Source of the DNA: an uncultured Eubacteriales bacterium
GTDB lineage: Bacteria; Bacillota_A; Clostridia; Oscillospirales; CAG-272
DNA length: 11,514 bases
Assembly (NCBI GenBank): GCA_900555345.1
Contig: USKS01000023.1
Location: 1-11,514 of the forward strand
Direction of reading: 5' to 3'
Position 1 is the first letter of the stretch, and every line of letters begins with the position of its first letter. The notes below the pieces were generated by a model, which was not told the DNA's origin, did not search any database, and was given only the letters and a program-made list of their open reading frames with translations. Positions 1-6,143 of this stretch are shown piece by piece. Made by a program: the position numbers and the translations under genes.

Positions 1-522
1 GCTAGTAAGGTCGCCGCAGATAAGCACTATATCGCTTCTCATATCCGCCGATATCTGAGCAAACGCAGCATCAAGCACCTCGCCGCTCTCGGCAAGGGCG
101 CCCACCTCCATAATGTTCTGCCCGTTTGATAAAGGCATATTGAAATTCGCGAAGTATACTTTCCCGCCGGACACGACTATGTCGTTTATCGTTGTGCTGT
201 AGCTGTGGTCGATATTCATGTCGAACTCGCTGTACTCGTCAATGATACCCTCGCCGCCGAGAAACTTTTTGTAGTCCGACTGATCGTAGGACTTACCGCG
301 CTCCTTCAGAAGCGCCTGCTCCAGCGTTACGGGCTCTGCCTGCGTCGATGTGTCGGTATCCTGCGCGTTCTGCGAGGTCTCCGGCTCGGTGGTGTCTTCC
401 GTCGGCTCCGCCGCGGGCTTTTTTGTGCAGGCGCACAGCGCCATTGCCAAAAGCAGCACGGCAGCCGTTATTCTGAGAAAAAGACGCCCCTCGCTTTTCT
501 TACTCAAGCGTTTTTGCTTCAT
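1..522 (-). CDS. Putative secreted lipoprotein, N-terminal part (C-terminus off the left edge)
   Basis: 174 codons are visible and the frame is still open at base 1. The start is the ATG at 522-520, chosen because a GGAGG ribosome site lies 8 nt upstream. Residues 1-32 form a lipoprotein signal peptide: basic start (K2, K4, R5, K8, K9), hydrophobic core 18-29, and lipobox L29-C30-A31-C32, so C32 should be lipidated and the protein anchored outside the membrane. Residues 33-60 are a Thr/Glu/Ser/Pro-rich linker typical of surface lipoproteins. The rest (about 65-174) has mixed strand/helix character and ends in the window with SDIVLICGDLTS. That GDLT stretch resembles motif II of calcineurin-like phosphoesterases, but the expected upstream DxH is not seen (the matching place reads NFN), so I do not assign an enzyme. 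It lies downstream of the membrane LuxR regulator on the same strand, but a terminator and its own promoter separate them. Function unknown. Confidence 0.85.
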   Translation of the reverse strand, partial: MKQKRLSKKSEGRLFLRITAAVLLLAMALCACTKKPAAEPTEDTTEPETSQNAQDTDTSTQAEPVTLEQALLKERGKSYDQSDYKKFLGGEGIIDEYSEFDMNIDHSYSTTINDIVVSGGKVYFANFNMPLSNGQNIMEVGALAESGEVLDAAFAQISADMRSDIVLICGDLTS

Positions 523-555
523 CAGATATTCCTCCCGACTTTTTCTGTTTAGTTT

Positions 556-584
556 ATTATATAAATACAGCTATACTGTGTATA
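556..584 (-). promoter_or_regulatory. Putative promoter of the lipoprotein gene with a dyad between -35 and -10
   Basis: Reading leftward, TATACA (584-579) is 17 nt from a perfect TATAAT (561-556). This predicts a start near 549 and a leader of about 27 nt containing the GGAGG site. The dyad TATAC-TGT-GTATA (572-584) fills the spacer and overlaps the -35, a place where a repressor would block polymerase. The -10 is consensus and the -35 matches 4 of 6. The operator role is inference. Confidence 0.45.
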
Positions 585-589
585 TAAGT

Positions 590-637
590 GAAGTCCGCCA
601 TTCTTGTTTTTTTCGGTGGCGGACTTCCGCCATTCTT
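590..637. repeat. Inverted repeat (11-bp arms) plus overlapping 12-bp direct repeat
   Basis: Arms GAAGTCCGCCA (590-600) and TGGCGGACTTC (617-627) are perfectly complementary around a 16-nt T-rich loop. The 12-mer TCCGCCATTCTT occurs at 594-605 and again at 626-637 in the same direction, so the right arm of the inverted repeat also overlaps a direct copy. The block lies just upstream of the -35 of the lipoprotein gene and downstream of the LuxR-gene terminator. It could be a regulator-binding site or a repeat remnant; the sequence does not decide. Confidence 0.7.
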
Positions 638-679
638 AAAATGCGGCTGAAATTCCCCCGTTTTTCCGCAGAAAAACGC

Positions 680-707
680 AAAAAAGCCTCCCGCCGAAGC
701 GGGAGGC
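680..707 (-). terminator. Rho-independent terminator of the membrane LuxR gene
   Basis: A perfect 9-bp stem (707-699 with 694-686) is closed by a C(TTCG)G tetraloop on the minus strand and followed by six T (685-680). It lies 15 nt beyond the stop codon at 722. The UUCG loop and T-run make it a textbook terminator, so the downstream lipoprotein gene is probably transcribed separately. Confidence 0.95.
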
Positions 708-721
708 AAAGACATCGTCCG

Positions 722-2161
722 TTATGCGTTATTATAAAGAGTTACAAGTCCGATGCGGGACTTTGAACCTGTTTTTTCGTATATGGCGGAAACGTATCTT
801 TCCAGTGTGCGCCTTGATACATACAGCCGGTCGGCTATGGCCTGCAGTCCGTCCTCGGTGTTCACAAGCAGTCCGAAAACCTCGGCTTCTCTCGGTGTAA
901 GCGAGAATTTTTCCGCAAGCCTTTGCAGCTTTTCGCTGTCGCCTGCTTCGCTTTCCTGCTCTGCGGCGAGCCTGTCGAAAAAGGCTTTCCTTTTATTAGT
1001 ATATATAAGTGCGGCTATACTTGCAAGAACAAACAGCAGCAGCTCAATAGAAATGATAGCAATATTGTTGCCGGAATTCAGCAGCGCGAGCGAGCCACCC
1101 GTTATCGCCACCGCTATAAGGTTGTTTACCGCTCTGCCGAGCCCCGCCCACAGCTCCGGCACCTTTGTGTATCGGGCGATCTCCATAAACGATGCCGTAA
1201 AGAAAACGGAGAAAAAGCCTGCGGAAAGATAAAATATGATAAGTCCTATCACAAACGGTCCCGCAAACTGAAGAACGACAAGGCAGGCGGTCGACAGGAT
1301 CATTACGCAGTACATAATAATGCTCATATACTTTCTTTCCGCAATGTCGTAAAGAAAGCCCGCCGAAAGGCCGCTGAGCGCAAGGATCATCCTCGGCCAC
1401 TGTCCGATATTCACAACTCCGTTTGCGTGGTACAGAGTGACCGCGTTGTCAAGAGTGCTGAAAATGCATGTCATCAAAGCGACGAAGACCGCGAGAACAA
1501 TGCCGATCTTCAGGCTGTCAGCGGCGCTTTTGCCGGCGTCATCCTCCGTGCTGTCCTTTGCAAGCGCGGGAACAACGCTGTTTTTCTCCGCTCGTATCAG
1601 CATGACCGCCAGCAGCAGGATAAAGGCGGAAAGTATGCCCGCTTCGGCATATTCGTTATGTATAAGATTGTTGTTCGCGAACTGCAGCACGGTGCCGAGC
1701 ATATAGGATATACCCACAAGCCGCGCGACATGGGTGTTGTTCTCCAAAAGGCAAAGGGATTTGCAGTACACGGCGCTGCCGAACGCGCCGAAAATGAGGA
1801 ATACCGCAAGCCCGAGACACAGCGTGGAAGCATATGAAGTGTGGCGGCATATGAGAAAAATAAATACGGCAGACAGCACCGCCGCCACAGCGGATATAAC
1901 AGCCTGCAGCTTTCCGCGGCACAGACGGCAGAGCAGAGGATACAGCACAAAGCCGACAACGCTTATGCCCAGCGCATAGTTCTGCGCGGCAACCGTCCGA
2001 CCGGCGATCGCCGTTTGCGAGATCATATTGACAAACAAAAACTCCGTCCCGAGAAACGAAAACGTAAACAGGCTCATCAGCAATACAGCCTTTATGTAGG
2101 GAATACGGTTTTCCCTGTTAAAGGCATCGCTCTGTCTAATTTTTTTCAAAATACCGTTCAT
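722..2161 (-). CDS. Membrane-embedded LuxR-family regulator: 12-TM MFS-like domain with C-terminal HTH
   Basis: 479 aa. The start is the ATG at 2161-2159, which has AGAGGG 7 nt upstream (2174-2169). An in-frame ATG 18 codons earlier lacks such a site and would add an odd basic leader. Residues 22-388 hold about twelve hydrophobic segments in a 6+6 layout, split by a charged loop at 192-217, as in MFS transporters. After a charged linker (389-418), residues 419-476 form a LuxR/GerE HTH: L421-T-x-R424-E425, A441-I-A, S449-R-R-T452 and the trailing Y461-E-K. Gram-positive gut bacteria carry many such proteins, in which the membrane part is thought to sense a ligand or membrane state and the HTH binds DNA from the membrane. 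No acidic phospho-receiver domain is present. The target is unknown; the adjacent lipoprotein gene, with dyads at its promoter, is a candidate. The MFS resemblance is read from topology and motifs, not a search. Confidence 0.9.
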   Translation of the reverse strand: MNGILKKIRQSDAFNRENRIPYIKAVLLMSLFTFSFLGTEFLFVNMISQTAIAGRTVAAQNYALGISVVGFVLYPLLCRLCRGKLQAVISAVAAVLSAVFIFLICRHTSYASTLCLGLAVFLIFGAFGSAVYCKSLCLLENNTHVARLVGISYMLGTVLQFANNNLIHNEYAEAGILSAFILLLAVMLIRAEKNSVVPALAKDSTEDDAGKSAADSLKIGIVLAVFVALMTCIFSTLDNAVTLYHANGVVNIGQWPRMILALSGLSAGFLYDIAERKYMSIIMYCVMILSTACLVVLQFAGPFVIGLIIFYLSAGFFSVFFTASFMEIARYTKVPELWAGLGRAVNNLIAVAITGGSLALLNSGNNIAIISIELLLFVLASIAALIYTNKRKAFFDRLAAEQESEAGDSEKLQRLAEKFSLTPREAEVFGLLVNTEDGLQAIADRLYVSRRTLERYVSAIYEKTGSKSRIGLVTLYNNA

Positions 2162-2270
2162 ATATAAACCCTCTTTGTTTGGCGATGCGCAGCCTTGCCG
2201 AGCGGTAGCTTGCACAATCTATGCAAATCTGTATTTTCAAAAAGGTGATGTTGCTGTAACTGTTGAGAAC

Positions 2271-2299
2271 ATGATAGCACATTTTTTATAAAAACACAA
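2271..2299 (-). promoter_or_regulatory. Candidate promoter of the membrane LuxR gene
   Basis: TTGTGT (2299-2294) and TATCAT (2276-2271) are 17 nt apart on the minus strand, predicting a leader of about 100 nt. A perfect TATAAT also exists at 2306-2301 but lacks a well-spaced -35. The zone 2260-2330 is AT-rich and promoter-like; which element is used cannot be settled here. Confidence 0.35.
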
Positions 2300-2432
2300 G
2301 ATTATATAAAACAATGGGGCTGTTAATGCACATTGCGGTGTTGGCACAGCTTCTTAGATTTCCGTCCTATCGGACGTGCCAATAAAAAAGACACCCAAAA
2401 GGGTGTCGCGGCGCGACTGGGTTCAAAGGTTT

Positions 2433-2452
2433 CGCCGAAATGCATTTCGGCG
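2433..2452. repeat. Perfect 20-bp palindrome inside the repeat block
   Basis: The sequence CGCCGAAATGCATTTCGGCG equals its own reverse complement. It has no loop, so as DNA it is a symmetric protein-binding or cruciform site; as RNA it would fold only with an opened centre. There is no gene around it. Confidence 0.9.
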
Positions 2453-2502
2453 CTCACGGTCGCTCTTGCTGCGGAACTTCGGGCGTGTGTAGCAGCGCTT
2501 CA

Positions 2503-2517
2503 CAGGGCGCAGCCCTG
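2503..2517. repeat. Hairpin CAGGGC-GCA-GCCCTG
   Basis: A perfect 6-bp stem with a GCA triloop. It is the second of three palindromes in the repeat block and shares its loop sequence with the hairpin at 2531-2543. Confidence 0.8.
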
Positions 2518-2530
2518 CTTCATTTTTCAT

Positions 2531-2543
2531 GCACCGCAGGTGC
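2531..2543. repeat. Hairpin GCACC-GCA-GGTGC
   Basis: A perfect 5-bp stem with the same GCA triloop as the hairpin at 2503-2517, 13 nt away. Two different stems keeping one loop hints at a structured element rather than chance. Confidence 0.75.
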
Positions 2544-2599
2544 GCCTCATTATATATAGGCACGGGCTTTCGAATCCCCGTCCTATCGGACGTGCCAAC

Positions 2600-2629
2600 A
2601 AAAAAGACACCCTTTTGGGTGTCTTTTTT
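2600..2629 (-). terminator. Bidirectional rho-independent terminator after tRNA-Arg
   Basis: The stem GACACCC/GGGTGTC (2606-2612 with 2617-2623) has a 4-nt loop, six T on the right (2624-2629) and six A on the left (2600-2605), so either strand gives hairpin plus U-run. On the minus strand the A-run begins 3 nt past the tRNA CCA. It ends tRNA transcription and could also stop any rightward transcript. Confidence 0.93.
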
Positions 2630-2631
2630 AT

Positions 2632-2707
2632 TGGCGCGCCCGGGGGGATTCGAACCCACGACCTACCGGTTCGTAGCCGGGCACTCTATCCACTGAGCTA
2701 CGGGCGC
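2632..2707 (-). tRNA. tRNA-Arg(ACG), CCA encoded
   Basis: 76 nt including encoded CCA (2634-2632). The 7-bp acceptor GCGCCCG/CGGGCGC is perfect. The D-arm is GCTC/GAGT, with G10-U25 as a wobble. The anticodon loop CTACGAA has ACG at 34-36, so it reads CGN arginine codons after A-to-I editing. The T-loop is TTCGAAT. Two non-pairs are visible: C27-U43 at the base of the anticodon stem, and U50-C64 in the T-stem (GTGGG against CCCCC), where a U-A pair is usual. With an intact promoter and terminator it is most likely functional, but the T-stem mismatch deserves a check. Confidence 0.95.
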
Positions 2708-2724
2708 ATTTACTGTACTTGAAT

Positions 2725-2753
2725 ATGTTATCACAACAAGGGTGTTTTGTCAA
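2725..2753 (-). promoter_or_regulatory. Strong sigma-A-type promoter of tRNA-Arg
   Basis: Perfect TTGACA (2753-2748), a 17-nt spacer and TAACAT (2730-2725), with an A/T-rich stretch upstream (about 2768-2800) resembling an UP element. The predicted start is near 2718, giving about 11 nt of 5' leader before mature tRNA position 1 at 2707. Confidence 0.9.
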
Positions 2754-2832
2754 GGAAATTTGCAAACTTAAAAAAATTTTTATTGTTTTTAACAAAAAAT
2801 ATGCGTATGTACTGGAAAAAGCTGAAGCAATA

Positions 2833-2841
2833 TGTTATACT
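2833..2841 (+). promoter_or_regulatory. Extended -10 promoter of the first foldase gene
   Basis: TG-T-TATACT is an extended -10 element. The -35 region is poor (TGGAAA about 17 nt upstream), as extended -10 promoters tolerate. The predicted start is near 2848, leaving a leader of about 60 nt that contains a small hairpin, CCCTC-GCTTT-GAGGG (2855-2869), before the ribosome site. Confidence 0.55.
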
Positions 2842-2907
2842 AACAGTCGGTGTACCCTCGCTTTGAGGGAGTGAAAGAATTATCCATACGAAAGGCGGAT
2901 CTTTTCA

Positions 2908-4479
2908 ATGAGTAAGAAGTTCAACAAAAATGACGGCAAAAAGAGCACTGCCAAAAAAGTCATTGCGATAATCGCTGCGGTTCTCGCAGTCGTTATCGTG
3001 GCAGGCGTTCTTGTAATTTATCAGGTCTACGACAGCGGCTATATCCAGAAGCACACCACCGCTCTCGAGTCCGAAAACTACACTATAAGCAGCGCAATGC
3101 TTACATACTACTACAACTCCGTGTACCAGAACTTTGTTTCAAGCTACGGTTCCACGCTCTCCTCTCTCGGACTTGATACTACGAAAAGCCTCAAGTCACA
3201 GCAGATGAGCGGCGGCAACGGCACATGGTACGACTACTTCATGAACACCGCGCAGAAAAATGCGAAGCAGCTCCTCGTCCTCTGCGAGGCCGCTAAAGCA
3301 GACGGCATTGAGCTCACCGACGATCAGCAGGCTGAGATAGACGAAACCGTTAAAACGATGAAGTCCAATGCAAAGTCGAACAACGTAAGCCTTGACTACT
3401 ACCTCTCCCGCGTATACGGCAGCTGCGTTGACGAAGGCGTGCTCCGTAAGTGCCTTGAGCTCAGCGAGATCGCAAGCCACTACTCCGAGCATATGACCGA
3501 GCAGTACAACTTTACCGAGAGCGACTGGGACAACTACTACAGCGAGAACAAGTCCACATTCCTCAAGGCAGACTGGCTGACCTACGCTTTCACCGCCGAT
3601 GAGGAAACTCTTGCGGACGACGCCACCGATGAAGAAAAGGCTGCTGCGGACACAAAGCGCAAAGAAGAGTACGAAACTCTCAAGAGCACCGCTGCAGAGC
3701 TTGCGGCTACCACCGACGCGGACGCCTTCAGCGTTTATGTCGAGAGCTGGCTGAGAACCGTTAAGTATGCGGGCATGGATGAGGATGCTCTCAAAAAGGA
3801 CAACGTAGACATCTCTGCGCTGGTTGACGGATGCAAAAAAACCGGCAACACAAACTCCTCCGAAAGCGATCTCAACACATGGGCATTCAGCGAGGACAGA
3901 CAGCCCTATGACACCAAGGTAATAAGCGACGATGAAAAGTATACCGTTACGGTCTACATGATCCTCCCCGCTGCCGACACTGCCGATCTCGGTCTTGCAT
4001 GCCAGTACCGCGACACGTATCTGCTTAAGAATTACACATATATTCCCTTCCTTGTATCCGACTACAGCGCCAGCGCAGACGATGCAAAAGCTGCTGCAGA
4101 AAAAGTTCTCGATCAATTCAACGAGGATCCCACCGCGGAAAACTTTGCAAAGCTCAGCAACAGCGAGGGCGGTACAAAGCGTGAGGATTCCGACAAGGGC
4201 GCCGTTTGCGACGAGGTTGACGAGTGGCTGTACGACAGCGCCAGAAAAGAAGGCGACTGCGCAGTTGTAACCGGCACTAAAGGCAGCTATGTTGTTTACT
4301 ATGCAGGCGACGGCGACATCAAGTGGCAGGCACAGGCAAACAACAGCCTTATGAGCGAAAAGTACGATGAAGAATACAGCGCGCTTGCCGAGAAGTACAC
4401 CGTTACGATCAGCAAGAACGGCGTCGGCAAGATCTCCGAGATCCTTATCAACACTTCTTCCGCCTCTTCCTCCAACTGA
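2908..4479 (+). CDS. Membrane-anchored SurA/PrsA-like foldase paralogue 1 (degenerate parvulin-like domains)
   Basis: 523 aa. The ATG at 2908 follows an AAAGGCGG region about 8-12 nt upstream. A lysine-rich cytoplasmic start (1-17) precedes one uncleaved hydrophobic anchor (18-40) with no lipobox, so the bulk faces outside. Residues 55-215 are a helical region rich in Tyr (TYYYN at 66-70, SLGLDTTKSL at 86-95) that resembles the SurA N-terminal chaperone domain. Residues 220-355 look like a first, diverged parvulin-like unit ending in AWAF/NTWAF-type text (T324-W-A-F, R331-Q-P-Y-D). Residues 375-470 look like a second: NFAKLSNSEGG (412-422), WLYD (440-443), GSYVVYYAG (459-467). The tail is Ser-rich. 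The family role is folding or quality control of exported proteins. Classic parvulin catalytic residues are not clear, so chaperone rather than isomerase activity is more likely. The assignment rests on pattern similarity only. Confidence 0.8.
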   Translation: MSKKFNKNDGKKSTAKKVIAIIAAVLAVVIVAGVLVIYQVYDSGYIQKHTTALESENYTISSAMLTYYYNSVYQNFVSSYGSTLSSLGLDTTKSLKSQQMSGGNGTWYDYFMNTAQKNAKQLLVLCEAAKADGIELTDDQQAEIDETVKTMKSNAKSNNVSLDYYLSRVYGSCVDEGVLRKCLELSEIASHYSEHMTEQYNFTESDWDNYYSENKSTFLKADWLTYAFTADEETLADDATDEEKAAADTKRKEEYETLKSTAAELAATTDADAFSVYVESWLRTVKYAGMDEDALKKDNVDISALVDGCKKTGNTNSSESDLNTWAFSEDRQPYDTKVISDDEKYTVTVYMILPAADTADLGLACQYRDTYLLKNYTYIPFLVSDYSASADDAKAAAEKVLDQFNEDPTAENFAKLSNSEGGTKREDSDKGAVCDEVDEWLYDSARKEGDCAVVTGTKGSYVVYYAGDGDIKWQAQANNSLMSEKYDEEYSALAEKYTVTISKNGVGKISEILINTSSASSSN

Positions 4480-4513
4480 CACAAGAAAATTGCGGCGACT
4501 TTCGGTCGTCCGT

Positions 4514-4549
4514 GGGGGACCGCCGTTTCGCGGCGTCCCCCTTTTTTTT
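4514..4549 (+). terminator. Strong rho-independent terminator between the two foldase paralogues
   Basis: The stem GGGGGA/TCCCCC (4514-4519 with 4536-4541) continues, after one bulged C (4520), into CGCCG/CGGCG around a TTTCG loop, followed by eight T (4542-4549). It sits 34 nt after the first gene's stop codon, so the two paralogues are probably separate transcripts despite being adjacent. Confidence 0.95.
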
Positions 4550-4558
4550 AACTTTTAC

Positions 4559-4586
4559 TTGCGAAAGTACTCATTCACGGTACATA
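4559..4586 (+). promoter_or_regulatory. Weak candidate promoter of the second foldase gene
   Basis: TTGCGA (4559-4564), a 16-nt spacer and TACATA (4581-4586). Both hexamers are imperfect, but the upstream terminator makes a local promoter necessary unless readthrough occurs. A small hairpin, CGGGC(10 nt)GCCCG at 4609-4628, lies in the leader just before the ribosome site and could tune translation. Confidence 0.3.
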
Positions 4587-4645
4587 TCGGCAAAACACGC
4601 ATGAAAAACGGGCAGCATCCGCAGCCCGCGGAAAGGAAAACCAAT

Positions 4646-6076
4646 ATGAAGAACAAAAGTAGGGCAAAGATCACCCTTCGGCGAGCTCTGGCGCTTGTGC
4701 TTGCGCTTACGGCGTCGTTCACTCTCTTTGCATGCTCTAAAAAGGGCTCCGGCAAAAGAGGCGATTACAAGGGAGCCGAGGAGGCAGTGACCGATGCCGA
4801 GATCAACGAAACGCCCGTCATCGTTACAGAATACTCCACCGTAACTGTCTCGATGTTCACATATTATTTTAATACTTATTACAGAACATTTGTAAACAAG
4901 TATGCCGGTTATTTAAGCGACTGGGGACTTGACACCTCAAAGTCGCTCAGCGGTCAGAAATTTCAGAACGATTATGACTGGCATCAGTATCTCACAACTC
5001 TTTGCGCGACCGAGATAAAAGATACTCTCGCGCTTAACGACGGCGCAAAGGCCGACAGGCTTGAACTTGATGAGGATGCTCTTGCCGATATCGACGGCGC
5101 TATCGACAAATTTAAAGAGGCGGCCGAGCAGAACGGCACCACATATGAGCAGTATATTAAAAATGTTTTCGGCGAGGCAGTAAACGGCGCAACGGTTGAA
5201 AAATGCCTGCGCCAGCAGCAGCTTGCGTCGGTATATTATAAGGTACACAGGCAGGAAGACCCCGACGATGCCGCCTGCGCCGAGGAATACAATAAGAATC
5301 CGAAGGATTATCAGTTTTATGACTGCATCAAGGCAACCGTTCCGGAAGCCGATGCCGAAACTCTCGCGGGCAGTGCCGACAGCACCGAGTTTGCCGAGAG
5401 GCTGAGAAAGATCATCACCGACAACAACTTCGGCGGAAACTACGATAAATCGGCAGACACTATCGAATCACTTCTGAAAAGCAAGTATCTGTACCGCACG
5501 GCGAAGTCCGACGACGACATCAGCGCATGGGCGTTTGAGGACGGACGCAAACCGTATGACGTATACAGATCCGAGCCTAACACACGTGAGATGGTGACAG
5601 TCGTCATGCTCCTGCCCTCGGCGGACGGAGCGGTACTGTACCGTGACGAGACCCCGCTCAAAAACTTTGAGTATTGCTTCTTCGAGGATGCCGACAAGGC
5701 GCGGAGCGTATACAGCTCATGGGTCGACGGCGGCGCCGACAAGGATGCGTTCAAAGCCCTTGAGGACGAATATAAGGGCGGAACATCCACAAACGTGGAT
5801 CGCGGCGATATATCCGGAGCGCTGGCTGACTGGCTGTTTTCCGACAGTGCCGTCGAAGGAGCGCATTCCGTTATAGATGTTGACGAAGTCGGCACATATA
5901 TTCTGTATGTGCTCGCGGACGGCGAGGCAAGCTGGCTCTCCGATGTAAGGGCAGCCATAATCAACAAACGCGCGGAGGATATCGTCTCTTCTCTCTCGGA
6001 AAAGTATCCTGCGGACATGAAAGACTCTATATACGATGTTAAGGAAGTAACTATTACAAACAGCTCCAACGGCTGA
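4646..6076 (+). CDS. Lipoprotein SurA/PrsA-like foldase paralogue 2
   Basis: 476 aa. The ATG at 4646 is preceded by AAGGA with 8 nt spacing and starts a proper signal peptide. An in-frame ATG at 4601 has no ribosome site. Basic residues 2-13, hydrophobic 14-27 and lipobox L27-F28-A29-C30 predict a lipid-anchored surface protein. Residues 60-200 align along their whole length with residues 55-195 of the upstream gene: TYYFNTYY for TYYYNSVY, WGLDTSKSL for LGLDTTKSL, GAKADRLEL for AAKADGIEL, VEKCLRQQQLAS for LRKCLELSEIAS. Both share the later motif AWAFEDGRKPYD (294-305) / TWAFSEDRQPYD. The first parvulin-like unit is shortened (about 222-325). The second (about 338-430) keeps ADWLF (394-398) and GTYILYVLADG (416-426). 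The pair is a tandem duplication with changed anchor. The likely role is extracytoplasmic protein folding; client proteins are unknown. Confidence 0.8.
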   Translation: MKNKSRAKITLRRALALVLALTASFTLFACSKKGSGKRGDYKGAEEAVTDAEINETPVIVTEYSTVTVSMFTYYFNTYYRTFVNKYAGYLSDWGLDTSKSLSGQKFQNDYDWHQYLTTLCATEIKDTLALNDGAKADRLELDEDALADIDGAIDKFKEAAEQNGTTYEQYIKNVFGEAVNGATVEKCLRQQQLASVYYKVHRQEDPDDAACAEEYNKNPKDYQFYDCIKATVPEADAETLAGSADSTEFAERLRKIITDNNFGGNYDKSADTIESLLKSKYLYRTAKSDDDISAWAFEDGRKPYDVYRSEPNTREMVTVVMLLPSADGAVLYRDETPLKNFEYCFFEDADKARSVYSSWVDGGADKDAFKALEDEYKGGTSTNVDRGDISGALADWLFSDSAVEGAHSVIDVDEVGTYILYVLADGEASWLSDVRAAIINKRAEDIVSSLSEKYPADMKDSIYDVKEVTITNSSNG

Positions 6077-6143
6077 CACGGATTCTGCGCCAGGGCGCTG
6101 TCTTAAGTTCATCCCACCTCGCGTTCTTATTTTAAAAAAAGAA

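Larger units (their letters stand above)
2362..2635. repeat. Composite repeat block beside tRNA-Arg: 35-bp direct and 30-bp inverted copies
   Basis: A 35-bp sequence at 2362-2396 recurs at 2578-2612 with one difference (T2383 versus C2599). Each copy begins with a small hairpin, CGTCC-TATC-GGACG, then GTGCCAA, an A-run and half of a GACACCC/GGGTGTC stem. Separately, 30 bp at 2378-2407 recur in inverted orientation at 2606-2635, running from the tRNA-Arg terminator into the encoded CCA. Both relations hold because the terminator is nearly palindromic; its loop is AAAA in the left copy and TTTT in the right. The left copy has lost its T-run and continues into GCGGCGCG. The roughly 170 bp between the copies carry three palindromic hairpins and no credible gene. 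This looks like a small non-coding repeat element, or the scar of a duplication at the tRNA 3' end. Confidence 0.8.

Noticed and set aside
923..1837. A 304-codon plus-strand frame opposite the LuxR-type gene
   Set aside because: Antisense to a gene with 12 TM segments and an HTH; its basic, low-complexity composition is typical of a shadow frame.
2333..2722. Open frames on both strands across the repeat block and tRNA
   Set aside because: They read through the tRNA-Arg and its terminator; the peptide text (GGIRTHDLPVRSRALYPLSYGR style) is the familiar spurious translation of tRNA-Arg, and neither frame has a ribosome site.
3196..4482. A 428-codon open frame antisense to the first foldase gene
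   Set aside because: It lies wholly opposite a gene with clear signal anchor, promoter, terminator and a homologous neighbour; its long length follows from codon bias of the real gene.
4367..4645. Upstream extension of the second foldase gene
   Set aside because: The frame is open back into the first gene but crosses a strong terminator; the ATG at 4646 has a ribosome site and starts a good lipoprotein signal peptide.
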